The notes under the pieces were generated by a model, which was not told the origin of the DNA, made no database searches, and saw nothing but the letters and a program-made list of their open reading frames with translations. From Flavobacterium commune (GTDB lineage: Bacteria; Bacteroidota; Bacteroidia; Flavobacteriales; Flavobacteriaceae): 64,000 nt of DNA. Positions 1 through 8,787 of this stretch are shown piece by piece; the first letter of the stretch is position 1, and the number at the start of each line of letters is the position of its first letter. The translations under genes and the position numbers were made by a program. The stretch is taken from contig NZ_CP017774.1 of assembly GCF_001857965.1 (NCBI RefSeq), forward strand, positions 1,860,001 through 1,924,000, read 5' to 3'.

Positions 1-1
1 C

Positions 2-217
2 AAAGGAAATCCTTTTGGTCCCATGCCAGCTCTGATGGCAACAGCCGAATATGTAACTAAGGTTCATGCGGTGTGTACCCGAACAGGTAATTTGGCGCAT
101 TATAGTTTCAGAAAAACAGCCAATGATAAATTAGTCTTGTTAGGAGAAACAGAGGAATACGAGCCCTTAAGTCGTGCGGCATATTTTGAAGCCATGCAGA
201 AAAGTCAGGAAGATTAA
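2..217 (+). CDS. tdk: Thymidine kinase, C-terminal part (5' end outside window)
   Basis: The frame is open from base 2 and ends at a TAA, so only the last 71 residues are present. They match the C-terminal part of type II (TK1-like) thymidine kinases: KGNPFGPMPALMATAEYV (the flexible lasso leading into the zinc domain), AVCTRTGNLAHYSFRK, and the tail LGETEEYEPLSR. The enzyme phosphorylates thymidine to dTMP in the cytosolic pyrimidine salvage pathway. The P-loop and catalytic Glu lie upstream of the window and cannot be checked. An internal ATG at base 23 is not a true start, because homology continues upstream of it to the window edge. Family assignment is confident; completeness is unknown. 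Confidence 0.88.
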   Translation, partial: KGNPFGPMPALMATAEYVTKVHAVCTRTGNLAHYSFRKTANDKLVLLGETEEYEPLSRAAYFEAMQKSQED

Positions 218-294
218 GGTTTTCCTGAAGATGAAATTAAAATTCTGTAAAAAATAAGCAGAATCATATAAAAGATTTTGGTAGGAGTTGGGTG

Positions 295-302
295 TATCTT
301 TG
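295..302 (+). promoter_or_regulatory. Candidate -7 box for the glycine-zipper lipoprotein
   Basis: TATCTTTG fits the Bacteroidota -7 consensus TAnnTTTG and lies 30 bases before the ATG at 332. A TTTTG lies at 276-280, but the 14-base gap is shorter than the usual 17-23. Confidence 0.35.
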
Positions 303-331
303 TTTAGTATTAATATTTAAAATCTTAGGTC

Positions 332-757
332 ATGAAATATATGTATGTATTAGTAGCTTCTTTAATGATTATTTCTTGTAAAAAAGCGGATAAAGAAGGC
401 GTAATGAACGATAATCAGGCAACTATCGATTCAATCAAACAAGCGAGTATTGATTCTATGAAAATGGAAATAGTAAAACAAAAGGCTATTGATTCCATGA
501 AAATAGAAATGGAAAAACAGCAAGCAGCTAAAGAGAAAGAAGTAGTGGTTGTTAACCAAACTACTCAGGCGGCTCCGGCTCCGGAGAAGAAAAAATGGAG
601 TAGTACTGCTAAAGGTGCTGTTATTGGTGCCGGAGTAGGTGCGGCAACAGGAGCAATTATCAGTAAGAAAAAAGGCGAAGGTGCCATTATTGGTGGTTTG
701 GCTGGTGCTGGTGTTGGTGCGGGTACTGGAGCTATTATTGACAGTAAGAAAGAATAA
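332..757 (+). CDS. Lipoprotein with coiled coil and glycine-zipper C-terminus
   Basis: This 141-residue protein starts with a lipoprotein signal (lipobox ending at Cys16 in MIISCKK). A lysine-rich helical stretch follows with the unit IDSMK/IDSIK repeated about four times (residues 30-70), then a short Pro/Ala linker. The C-terminal half carries two glycine-zipper hairpins (GAVIGAGVGAATGAIIS and a second similar copy) of the Gly-zipper/YMGG type found in small envelope lipoproteins such as SlyB and Rick_17kDa antigen relatives. It probably sits in the outer membrane or periplasm. No enzymatic role can be inferred. It is followed by a strong hairpin shared with convergent rpoN. Confidence 0.75.
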   Translation: MKYMYVLVASLMIISCKKADKEGVMNDNQATIDSIKQASIDSMKMEIVKQKAIDSMKIEMEKQQAAKEKEVVVVNQTTQAAPAPEKKKWSSTAKGAVIGAGVGAATGAIISKKKGEGAIIGGLAGAGVGAGTGAIIDSKKE

Positions 758-778
758 TAGATTGTTTTTTATATAGAA

Positions 779-810
779 AAAGGCTGTTTCATGAATTTGA
801 AACAGCCTTT
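779..810. terminator. Bidirectional terminator between lipoprotein gene and rpoN
   Basis: A perfect 13-bp stem (AAAGGCTGTTTCA at 779-791 with its complement at 798-810) has a 6-base loop and flanking A and T runs. It lies between two convergent genes and can serve both. Confidence 0.85.
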
Positions 811-835
811 CTTATTTTCGAAATAAATTAAAATG

Positions 836-2296
836 TTATATCTTTTTTCGCATTCTTGCTACCGGAATATCGAGTTGTTCGCGGTATTTGGCAATAGTTC
901 TTCGGGCAATAGGATAGCCTTTTTCTTTTAATAATTCGGCTAGTTGGTCGTCAGGAAGTGGTTTTTTCTTGTCTTCTTCTTCAATAATATTCTGAAGTAT
1001 TTTTTTAATTTCCAAAGTTGAAACATCTTCACCCTGGTCGTTTTTCATTGCTTCCGAGAAAAATTCCTTAATCAGTTTTGTACCATAAGGCGTTTCTACA
1101 TATTTGCTGTTGGCCACACGGGAAACTGTAGAAATGTCAAGTCCTACAATGTCGGCAATGTCTTTTAGAATCATTGGTTTTAACTTGGTTTCGTCACCAT
1201 CAAAGAAATATTCTTCCTGATAGTGCATGATGGCGTTCATGGTTACAAACAATGTTTCCTGGCGTTGTTTGATAGCATCGATGAACCATTTGGCCGAATC
1301 TAGTTTTTGTTTGATAAACTGAACGGCTTCTTTTTGAGAATTCGATTTGTCTCTTGAAGCCTTGTAGGTTTGCATCATTTCCTGATAATCCTTAGAAACG
1401 TGTAACGAAGGTGCATTTCGACCGTTTAAGGTTAGTTCGAGTTCATTATCAATAATTCGAATGGCAAAATCCGGAACCACATTTTCAGTGATTTTATTGT
1501 TTCCTGTAAAACCGCCTCCCGGTTTTGGATTCAGTTTTTCAATTTCGTAAATCGCTTTTTTCAATTGCTCATTCGAAACGTTGTATTTCTGGATGAGTTT
1601 GTCGTAATGTTTTTTGGTAAAAGCATCAAATTGATTTTCGATAATGTCTGCAGCTAATTCAACCGAATCTGTAGGTGTTTTGTGTTTTAGTTGCAATAAT
1701 AGACATTCCTGTAAATCGCGAGCGCCCACACCTGAAGGTTCTAATTGGTGAATGACCTGCAACATACGTTCTACCATGTATTCATCGGTGTAAATTCCCT
1801 GAGTAAATGCCATATCATCTACCATATCGGGAATGCTTCTGCGGATGTAACCCATGTCATCAATACTGCCCACCAAAAATTCGGCAATCTCTCTTTCGTG
1901 ATCGTCGAGAATAAAAGTATTTAATTGATTGATTAAATCCTGATGAAAACTGATAGGTGCCGCTAGTGGCGATTCGCGCGATTCATCGTCGTCACTGTAA
2001 TTATTAGCCTGGGTTTTATAATCAGGAGTGTCGTCGTCACTTAGATATTCGTCAATATTGATGTCGTCGGCATCAATGCTCTCAGAGTCATCGTAATCGT
2101 CATAATCATCGTTTTCAAATTCGTCTTTTTCGTATTCCTCTTCGTCTTTTCCAGTTTCTAAAGCTGGATTTTCATTCATTTCTTCTAAAAGACGTTGTTC
2201 AAAGGCTTGCGTAGGCAATTGAATTAACTTCATCAGCTGAATTTGCTGTGGAGATAATTTCTGTGATAATTTTAAATTTAAGAATTGCTTTAGCAT
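836..2296 (-). CDS. rpoN: RNA polymerase sigma-54 factor
   Basis: The 486-residue length is normal for Bacteroidota RpoN. Region I at the N-terminus is glutamine/leucine-rich (LSQKLSPQQIQLMKLIQLP) and binds enhancer-binding ATPases. A very acidic linker (about residues 50-110, many Asp/Glu/Tyr) follows, then the core-binding region. A helix-turn-helix (about 360-400, DIADIVGLDISTVSRVANSK) precedes the C-terminal RpoN box ARRTIAKYR (about 464-472), which contacts the -24 promoter element. It directs transcription that depends on AAA+ activators. It lies downstream of asnS on the same strand across a 205-base repeat-rich gap, so co-transcription is possible but unproven. Confidence 0.96.
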   Translation of the reverse strand: MLKQFLNLKLSQKLSPQQIQLMKLIQLPTQAFEQRLLEEMNENPALETGKDEEEYEKDEFENDDYDDYDDSESIDADDINIDEYLSDDDTPDYKTQANNYSDDDESRESPLAAPISFHQDLINQLNTFILDDHEREIAEFLVGSIDDMGYIRRSIPDMVDDMAFTQGIYTDEYMVERMLQVIHQLEPSGVGARDLQECLLLQLKHKTPTDSVELAADIIENQFDAFTKKHYDKLIQKYNVSNEQLKKAIYEIEKLNPKPGGGFTGNNKITENVVPDFAIRIIDNELELTLNGRNAPSLHVSKDYQEMMQTYKASRDKSNSQKEAVQFIKQKLDSAKWFIDAIKQRQETLFVTMNAIMHYQEEYFFDGDETKLKPMILKDIADIVGLDISTVSRVANSKYVETPYGTKLIKEFFSEAMKNDQGEDVSTLEIKKILQNIIEEEDKKKPLPDDQLAELLKEKGYPIARRTIAKYREQLDIPVARMRKKI

Positions 2297-2303
2297 ATTT
2301 CTA

Positions 2304-2500
2304 GTTGTGGGTTATGAGTTATGGGTTATGAGTTGGGATTTGCTGCCTAACTCATTACTTCTAACCTTTAACTTCTAATTTCTAATTTTTTTAAATTAAG
2401 AGTTCGCTTTTGATGCATAACTCATAAATGTTTATTTTTTGAAGTTATGGTTCGAGGTTTTGTTAAACTTCTAACCTCCAGCTTCTAACTTCTAACTTTT
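2304..2500. repeat. Low-complexity repeat tract between asnS and rpoN
   Basis: This gap is built from near-repeats of GTTATGAGTTATG and CTTCTAAC-type units, for example TTCTAACCT, TTAACTTCTAATTTCTAA and TTCTAACTTCTAAC. Partial complementarity (GAAGTTATGG near 2442 with CTTCTAACTTC near 2485) could form hairpins. No coding sequence or clear terminator is visible. Confidence 0.6.
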
Positions 2501-2501
2501 T

Positions 2502-3935
2502 TTAAAATTCTGCACTTCCCGGTGTTCTAGGAAACGGAATAACATCACGAATATTGGTCATCCCTGTCACAAAAAGTACTAATCTTTCAAATCCAAGTCC
2601 GAAACCTGAGTGAACGGCACTACCGAATCTTCTGGTATCTAAATACCATGATAGTTCTTTTTCGTCAATTCCTAAGGCTGCCATTTTTTCAACCAAAACA
2701 TCAAAACGTTCTTCTCTTTGTGAGCCTCCTACAATTTCTCCAATTCCCGGGAAAAGGATATCCATCGCACGAACGGTTTTTCCGTCTTCGTTCAAACGCA
2801 TGTAAAACGCTTTAATATTTGCTGGGTAATCAAATAAAATTACCGGACATTTAAAGTGTTTTTCTACTAAGTAACGCTCGTGTTCCGATTGTAAATCGGC
2901 GCCCCATTCGTTGATGATATAGCTGAATTTTTTCTTTTTATTTGGAGTGGATTCTCTTAAAATATCAATAGCTTCGGTATAAGAAATGCGTTTGAAATTG
3001 TTTTCTAAGACAAAATTCAACTTTTCCAACAAAGTCATTTCGCTTCTTTCCGCCTGTGGTTTTGATTTTTCTTCTTCTAAAAGTCGTCCTTCTAAAAACT
3101 TCAAATCATCTCCACAATTATCCAAAGCATATTTGATTACATATTGAATGAAATCTTCAGCCAAATCCATATTGGCATCCAAATCATTGAAAGCCACTTC
3201 CGGTTCAATCATCCAGAATTCGGCCAAATGGCGGGAAGTATTGGAATTTTCGGCTCTGAACGTTGGCCCAAAAGTATAAATCTGTCCCAAAGCCATCGCA
3301 AAAGTTTCGCCCTCCAGCTGTCCTGAAACCGTTAAGTTGGTATGTTTTCCAAAAAAATCTTTTTTATAATCGATAGTTCCTTCTTCATTTTTTGGCAAAT
3401 TTTCCAATGGCAACGAAGTTACCTGAAACATTTCTCCAGCTCCTTCGGCATCAGCTCCAGTAATAATTGGCGTATTGACGTACACAAAACCTTTTTGTTG
3501 AAAATAGTTATGTACCGCAAATGACAATACTGAACGGATTCGCATAATAGCACCAAAAGCATTGGTTCTTACACGCAAATGCGCGTTTTCGCGCAGGAAT
3601 TCCAACGAGTGTTTTTTGGGTTGCATTGGGAATTTCTCCGGGTCTGAGTCTCCTAAGATTTCTAACTTCGCTACCTTAATTTCATATTTTTGACCGGCAC
3701 CTTTGCTCTCTACCAAATTTCCAGTTACCGAAACCGCAGCTCCGGTAGTAATTCTTTTTAGAGTTTCGTCAGGAGTATTCTCAAAATCGACTACACATTG
3801 TATGTTGTTGATGGTCGAGCCATCATTCAAAGCAATAAATTGGTTGTTTCTAAAAGTTCGCACCCAACCTTTTGCATTTACTTCCTGAAGCGTCGTGGTA
3901 CTATTTAGTAAGTCTTTAACTTTTGTATGCCTCAT
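2502..3935 (-). CDS. asnS: Asparaginyl-tRNA synthetase
   Basis: This class IIb aminoacyl-tRNA synthetase charges tRNA-Asn in the cytosol. The chosen start at 3935 ([10 protein letters not shown]) gives 477 residues, the usual length; the frame stays open 29 codons further up, but that part is not conserved-looking. An N-terminal OB-fold anticodon-binding domain (about 15-115) contains [15 protein letters not shown] sequence. The class II core follows, with motif 2 ([19 protein letters not shown]) and motif 3 ([15 protein letters not shown]) near the C-terminus. A TATATTTG box lies about 45 bases upstream of this start, supporting it. rpoN follows on the same strand. Confidence 0.96.
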   Translation of the reverse strand: MRHTKVKDLLNSTTTLQEVNAKGWVRTFRNNQFIALNDGSTINNIQCVVDFENTPDETLKRITTGAAVSVTGNLVESKGAGQKYEIKVAKLEILGDSDPEKFPMQPKKHSLEFLRENAHLRVRTNAFGAIMRIRSVLSFAVHNYFQQKGFVYVNTPIITGADAEGAGEMFQVTSLPLENLPKNEEGTIDYKKDFFGKHTNLTVSGQLEGETFAMALGQIYTFGPTFRAENSNTSRHLAEFWMIEPEVAFNDLDANMDLAEDFIQYVIKYALDNCGDDLKFLEGRLLEEEKSKPQAERSEMTLLEKLNFVLENNFKRISYTEAIDILRESTPNKKKKFSYIINEWGADLQSEHERYLVEKHFKCPVILFDYPANIKAFYMRLNEDGKTVRAMDILFPGIGEIVGGSQREERFDVLVEKMAALGIDEKELSWYLDTRRFGSAVHSGFGLGFERLVLFVTGMTNIRDVIPFPRTPGSAEF

Positions 3936-3979
3936 TTTATGTATAGAGTTGATTTTAAAATTCGCTCTTGTTCGTATTG

Positions 3980-3987
3980 CAAATATA
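3980..3987 (-). promoter_or_regulatory. asnS: Candidate -7 box for asnS
   Basis: Read on the minus strand this is TATATTTG, a full match to TAnnTTTG, 44 bases upstream of the chosen asnS start. I see no clear -33 TTG. Confidence 0.4.
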
Positions 3988-4022
3988 AAGGATTTGTTTG
4001 GAAATGCCATTGCCACTAACAA

Positions 4023-4640
4023 AGCAATCGGGAGCTGTTATTGCTGATTTTTGTAGCAATTTCCCGCACACGAGGCTGAAAGCCGAATTGGCGAAGCAAT
4101 CCATTTCAATCTTAATGTTTTTGGCAACAAAAACATTAAGGATTTCCATTGCTACCTGCCTGTCGGCAGACAGGTCGGGGCTAGGGTGTAGTGGAATTAT
4201 CGTTTATCATCAAAAAAGAGCATTGGGGTGAGCTATTTCACAAAGATGCCCAAAGGAAATACAAAGAATCACGAGGTTTTTAATCGGTTAATTAAAAGAA
4301 TTATGTGTCGTCCCTACGGGACTTTCTAATGCGTATCAACAATTTCCCCCGAAATAAATTTCGGGGCTACAAAATGTGTCGTTCCTATGGAGCTATAAAC
4401 ATACCGTTCCTACGGAACTTTTCGGTGTAAATTGGGTATAGAAATACAATTCATTTTATAGAAGCATGTCAAAGAGCCGTAGGCTCGGTATATTTTGTAG
4501 GGATGGATTTTAATCCATCCACAATTGACGATAATTTGTTTGAGTGCCGTAGGTACGGAACATTTAATTTGCAATGCGAAAGTTTGTAAAGTATAGTAAC
4601 CCTAAGCTTGTCAATTCTTTTTAAAGTCATTTAGTTTGCA
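4023..4640. repeat. Intergenic island of palindromic repeats, no gene
   Basis: No convincing coding sequence occurs here. The stretch holds many hairpins: a long imperfect one at 4093-4152 with a perfect 13-bp apex (CTTAATGTTTTTG and complement); CCTGTC/GACAGG near 4160-4176; GTCCCTACGGGAC (4310-4322); CCCCGAAAT/ATTTCGGGG (4347-4366); GTTCCTACGGAAC (4406-4418); GAGCCGTAGGCTC (4474-4486); and GGATGGATTTTAATCCATCC (4501-4520). CCTACGG/CCGTAGG cores recur with different but complementary flanks. The same core family recurs at 16.7-16.9 kb. Confidence 0.75.
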
Positions 4641-4684
4641 TATAAAATCCCGCCTCGTTCCTAAAAACGAGACGGGATTTTATA
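4641..4684 (-). terminator. Terminator of the GH63-like gene
   Basis: A long hairpin (TATAAAATCCCG, one mismatch, CTCGTT paired with AACGAG and CGGGATTTTATA) lies 16 bases beyond the stop codon of the minus-strand gene, with a T-rich flank. Confidence 0.85.
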
Positions 4685-4699
4685 ATTTGTAAAAATATT

Positions 4700-7312
4700 T
4701 TATTCGTCTAATTCCAAAATCAAATTAGCAATAAGCGCTGTCCAACCTGTTTGATGAGAAGCACCGAGTCCTTTACCGCTATCACCATCAAAAAATTCAT
4801 AGAAGAAGTGTTCGTTTCTAAAATGCTCGTCTTTTGTAAAAAGCTTTTCATGGTCATCGGCATGGTATTGAAATTTGCCTTCGTCGTTTCTTTCGAAGAG
4901 TTTTATCAATCGCTTGCTCAGTTCGTTTGCAATTTCTTTTAAGTTCAATTTGTTTCCGGAACCTGTTGGGAATTCGTAGATGTAAGTTGGACCATAGAAA
5001 GTATAATATTTACGCAACGATTGAATAATCATATAATTTAATGGCATCCAGATAGGGCCTCGCCAGTTCGAATTTCCGCCAAACATAGCCGAACGGCTTT
5101 CACCGGGCTCATACTGAATTTGGTGCGAACCATTAAATACAAATGGATGGTCTTTGTGGAACTTAGAAAGCGAACGAATTCCAAACTCGGATAAAAACTC
5201 ATTTTCATCCAGCAAGCGTTTTAATAGATTTTCTAATCTAAAACCACGCATAATCGAGAATAGAAAATTCCCTTCCTCGTTGGCTTTTTCTAGATTAGAA
5301 ATTAACGACGCCAGGTCTGGACGTGTTCTTATAATCTCGTTGGCGCGTCTTCTAAAGTCTTGTAATTGGTCAAATAAATCTTTATGCATGATTTCGACAG
5401 CAAACATTGGGATAACACCCACTAAAGAGCGAACTCTTAAACGATCCGTTTTTCCGTTTGACATTTCGACAACATCATAGTAGAAATTGTCTTCGTCGTC
5501 CCAAAGCGAAATGTCTTTTTTTCCGATATGGTGCATCGCCCACGCAATATTCAAAAAGTGTCTGAAAAACTTAGCAGATACTTCTTCGTAGATTTTGTTG
5601 GTTTTTGCTAGCTCGAGCGACATGCGAAGCATATTTAACGAGAACATAGCCATCCAACTCGTCGCATCGGCCTGTTGCATTTTCTTAATTCCTTCCGGCA
5701 TGTGATTGCGGTCGAAAACCCCAATGTTATCCAATCCTAAAAATCCACCTTCAAATAAGTCGGTTCCGCTGGTATCTTTTTGGTTTACCCACCAAGTGAA
5801 ATTAATAAGTAGTTTTTGGAATGCTTTTTCCAGAAATGGGGTATCGGCTTTGCCAGTGCGAACTTTGTCTTTTTCGTAAACATGCCAAACTGCCCAGGAA
5901 TGAACCGGAGGATTCACATCGCTAAAATTCCATTCGTAAGCCGGAATTTGACCATTAGGGTGCATATAACTTTCCTGTAAAACTAACAGCAGCTGCTGTT
6001 TAGCAAAACAAGGATCGATTTCTACAAACGATGCCATGTGAAATGCTAAATCCCAAGCGGCATACCAAGGATATTCCCATTTGTCGGGCATAGAAATAAC
6101 GTGACGGTTGTTAAGATGTTGCCAGCTAAAATTACGCGGATTGCTTCTGTTTGCCGGTGTTTCCTCGGTACCACCAAATAGCCATTTGTGGATATTAAAA
6201 TAATAAAATTGCTTGGTCCATAACAAACCTGAAAAAGCACTTTTTGCAATCGCTCGGTGTGCTTCGGGGATTTTTTCATTTATGGTTTCGTTATAAAAAG
6301 CTTCACATTCCTGTTTCTTTTGGTCAAATAGATTTTCAAAATCGGCCCAGGGATTTTCTAAGGCAACGTTACTTAAGCGAAGATTAATACTTTTTTCTTC
6401 ACCTGCTTTTAAATCTAGTTTGTACCAAATAGCTGCTTTAGTCCCAATTTTGTTAGGGTTCACAGAAGATTCTCCGTTTACAACATGATTGTTAATTCCG
6501 TCTTTAACGTACTCATATTCGTTATCAAACTTATAAATGCGTTCGTTATTGGTTTCGTTTTCACAAAATAGCTGTTCGCCATGTTCATGATAGAAATAAT
6601 AGTCTCCGTTTCTGCTGCTTTTAGAAAGTATCGCATTATTAGAAACCGACTCCATATTAGGTCTCGGATGTCTGTTGTTGTGTTTCCAGAAATTGCGAAA
6701 CCAAAGATGAGGTAACACATGTATGCTGGCATCATTCGTACCTCTATTGACCACGGTAACTTTCATCAGGATATCATCTATACCGGCTTTAGCATATTCG
6801 ATATAACAATCAAAATAAGCATTGTCTTTAAAGGCATTGCTATCCAGTAGTTCAAATTCGGTTTCTTCCCTACTTTTCCTATTGTTGTTGACTAAATCGC
6901 TGTAAGGAAATTCATTTTGTGGATACTTATAAAGGTATTTGTTGTACGTGTGCGTAGGCGTGGAAAGTTGATGAAAGTAGAGTTCTTTTACGTCTTCGCC
7001 ATGATTCCCCTGATTGTTGGTAAGACCAAACAAACGTTCTTTTAAAATAGGATCCTTGCCATTCCAAAAGGCAGGAGCCAGACATAAAATCTCACGGGAA
7101 TCACAAAAACCTCCTATTCCTTCTTCTCCCCATCGGTAGGCGTTGCTACGCGCTTTGTCGTGATCGATAAATTCCCAGGCTTCTCCGTGCTCGCTGTAAT
7201 CTTCGCGAACAGTTCCCCATTGCCTTTCGGCTAAATAAGGGCCCCATTTTTTCCAATTTTTGTAATTATTAGGAACGGCTAGTCTTTCTGTTTCCGAATT
7301 GGTATGCCCCAT
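4700..7312 (-). CDS. GH63-family (processing alpha-glucosidase-like) glycoside hydrolase
   Basis: The 870-residue protein resembles bacterial MGH1/GH63-type glucosidases, related to eukaryotic mannosyl-oligosaccharide glucosidase and E. coli YgjK. The N-terminal part (WGPYLAERQWGTVREDYSEH) and mid-region (SWQHLNNRHVISMPDKWEYP, YAAWDLAFH) precede an (alpha/alpha) barrel rich in aromatic residues. The end contains SNWRGPIWMPLNY and HQTGWTALIANLI, typical of this family. No signal peptide is visible, so it is probably cytosolic; a role in glycogen, trehalose-like or mannosylglycerate-like glycoside metabolism is possible but not decidable. It appears monocistronic, with its own terminator and 216 bases of upstream spacer. 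Confidence 0.8.
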   Translation of the reverse strand: MGHTNSETERLAVPNNYKNWKKWGPYLAERQWGTVREDYSEHGEAWEFIDHDKARSNAYRWGEEGIGGFCDSREILCLAPAFWNGKDPILKERLFGLTNNQGNHGEDVKELYFHQLSTPTHTYNKYLYKYPQNEFPYSDLVNNNRKSREETEFELLDSNAFKDNAYFDCYIEYAKAGIDDILMKVTVVNRGTNDASIHVLPHLWFRNFWKHNNRHPRPNMESVSNNAILSKSSRNGDYYFYHEHGEQLFCENETNNERIYKFDNEYEYVKDGINNHVVNGESSVNPNKIGTKAAIWYKLDLKAGEEKSINLRLSNVALENPWADFENLFDQKKQECEAFYNETINEKIPEAHRAIAKSAFSGLLWTKQFYYFNIHKWLFGGTEETPANRSNPRNFSWQHLNNRHVISMPDKWEYPWYAAWDLAFHMASFVEIDPCFAKQQLLLVLQESYMHPNGQIPAYEWNFSDVNPPVHSWAVWHVYEKDKVRTGKADTPFLEKAFQKLLINFTWWVNQKDTSGTDLFEGGFLGLDNIGVFDRNHMPEGIKKMQQADATSWMAMFSLNMLRMSLELAKTNKIYEEVSAKFFRHFLNIAWAMHHIGKKDISLWDDEDNFYYDVVEMSNGKTDRLRVRSLVGVIPMFAVEIMHKDLFDQLQDFRRRANEIIRTRPDLASLISNLEKANEEGNFLFSIMRGFRLENLLKRLLDENEFLSEFGIRSLSKFHKDHPFVFNGSHQIQYEPGESRSAMFGGNSNWRGPIWMPLNYMIIQSLRKYYTFYGPTYIYEFPTGSGNKLNLKEIANELSKRLIKLFERNDEGKFQYHADDHEKLFTKDEHFRNEHFFYEFFDGDSGKGLGASHQTGWTALIANLILELDE

Positions 7313-7528
7313 ATTGTTTGTGTGCTAGTTAGTGGTATTTAAATGCTAAGACCTGTTTTTAAAAACTCATTTTCAATGTAATTTTCTATACGGTCATTAG
7401 TAAAAATAAGATTTTTTTCCACAACTGCCCATTCGATGAAGAAGTATTGTCTAATTGTTGGTATTGTTAAGAATCTTTTTGTTTTTCGAAAAAAAATAAG
7501 CGATTTTTTTGATGAAGTAGTACTCGTT

Positions 7529-8650
7529 TTATTCTATTAGAAGACCGTCTTTATAGCTGGATTTTTTTGTTCCATTGCTATTGTAAAGAATTCCGTTAAA
7601 TTCTTTGCTAACTTTCCATTCGCCAACAAATTTTTCTCCATTGGCATAAATCATGGTTCCTTGGCCTTGATGTTTGTTTTTTTCAAAATGACCTGTATAG
7701 GTGTCTCCATTAGGCCAAGTGTAAGTGCCTTGTCCTGCTCGATAGCCTTCTTTCCACTCTCCGGAATATTTTTCTTTGTTTTCGTATGAAATTGTTCCTT
7801 GTCCGTACATTTGGTCATCTTTAAATTCCCCAATGTATTTTTGTTTCGTATCAATGTAAGTTCCTTTGCCGTTAAGCTTTCCGTCCTTCCAATCACCAGT
7901 ATAACTGAAGTCTATTATAGTATTTCTAAGTGTACCTTTTCCATCAAATTTGCCTTCTTTCCATTGACCAGTATATTTCCGGCCATCTTTATAAGTTTCT
8001 ATTCCTTGACCATTTGGTTTTCCATCTTTAAATGCACCTGTATAAACAGCTCCATTTGGGTATTTTCTAGTTCCTTGACCATTTGGTTTTCCATCTTTAA
8101 AATCGCCTGTATAAACATCTCCATTTTGGTTTATTCGAGTTCCTTTACCGTTATATTTTGTACCGGTATACATAGAGTTTTTAATAAAAATAACAAATCC
8201 TAAGTCATTACCTATACCAGAACTCCATTTGCCAGCATATTTAGTGCCATTTGATGTGTAAAAAACACCTTGTCCGTAGAATTTACTGTCTTTCCATTCG
8301 CCAACATATTTGTTGCCAATATTATAAATTATTGAGCCTTGCCCGAAAAACTGGCCATCTTTAAAATTGCCAATATATTTATATCCATTTTTAACTTCAT
8401 AAGTTCCATAACCTTCTAGTCTATTGTTTTTCCAGTTGCCTTCTGCAATACCGCCACGTAAATTTGCTTTGCCTTTTCCATTGGCTTCACTTTTCCCATT
8501 TACTATGGTTGTTTCTCCTTTGTAATAACCGCAGTTTGTTGGAAAAGGACAAATTAAGATGGAGTCTTTTCCAGTTGTAGTGATTGTTGTGCTTTGGGCA
8601 TTGCAAATAATACTAACTAATAAAAAAAGGAAGATTAAGTTTTTGGTCAT
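7529..8650 (-). CDS. Secreted MORN-repeat protein
   Basis: The 373-residue protein has an N-terminal signal peptide (KNLIFLFLLVSIICNAQS) followed by about a dozen MORN repeats of 20-23 residues, with the core Y-x-G-x-(W/F)-K-D-G-(K)-x-x-G-x-G. Two adjacent repeats (around 8010-8130) are nearly identical at DNA level over about 28 bases (TGDFKDGKPNGQGT versus TGAFKDGKPNGQGI), indicating recent internal duplication. MORN repeats make extended beta-hairpin surfaces, often for protein or lipid binding. The export signal suggests a periplasmic or surface role. No catalytic domain is present. Confidence 0.8.
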   Translation of the reverse strand: MTKNLIFLFLLVSIICNAQSTTITTTGKDSILICPFPTNCGYYKGETTIVNGKSEANGKGKANLRGGIAEGNWKNNRLEGYGTYEVKNGYKYIGNFKDGQFFGQGSIIYNIGNKYVGEWKDSKFYGQGVFYTSNGTKYAGKWSSGIGNDLGFVIFIKNSMYTGTKYNGKGTRINQNGDVYTGDFKDGKPNGQGTRKYPNGAVYTGAFKDGKPNGQGIETYKDGRKYTGQWKEGKFDGKGTLRNTIIDFSYTGDWKDGKLNGKGTYIDTKQKYIGEFKDDQMYGQGTISYENKEKYSGEWKEGYRAGQGTYTWPNGDTYTGHFEKNKHQGQGTMIYANGEKFVGEWKVSKEFNGILYNSNGTKKSSYKDGLLIE

Positions 8651-8727
8651 TTGGAATTGGTTTTATAATAATCAATTTCAAATATATCAATTTTATTTTG
8701 TTTGTAAGAAAAAACTATTTTATATAA

Positions 8728-8759
8728 AAAACTCCCCGTCTTCAAAAGAGGGGAGTTTT
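8728..8759 (-). terminator. Terminator of the RND-mscS transcription unit
   Basis: AAAACTCCCC (8728-8737) pairs with GGGGAGTTTT (8750-8759) around a 12-base loop, just beyond the MscS stop on the minus strand. Confidence 0.8.
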
Positions 8760-8787
8760 GGTATTTTGAAAAAAAATAGGTTCTTTT

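Noticed and set aside
3998..4231. 77-codon plus-strand frame in the palindrome island
   Set aside because: It is made of repeat sequence (hairpins at 4093-4152 and 4160-4176) and has no recognisable protein features.
4023..4640. CRISPR-like array
   Set aside because: The repeats are short palindromes of differing sequence and irregular spacing with no uniform spacers or cas genes.
7799..8203. 134-codon plus-strand frame opposite the MORN gene
   Set aside because: It is an antisense shadow of the MORN repeats, which have strong codon and family support on the minus strand.
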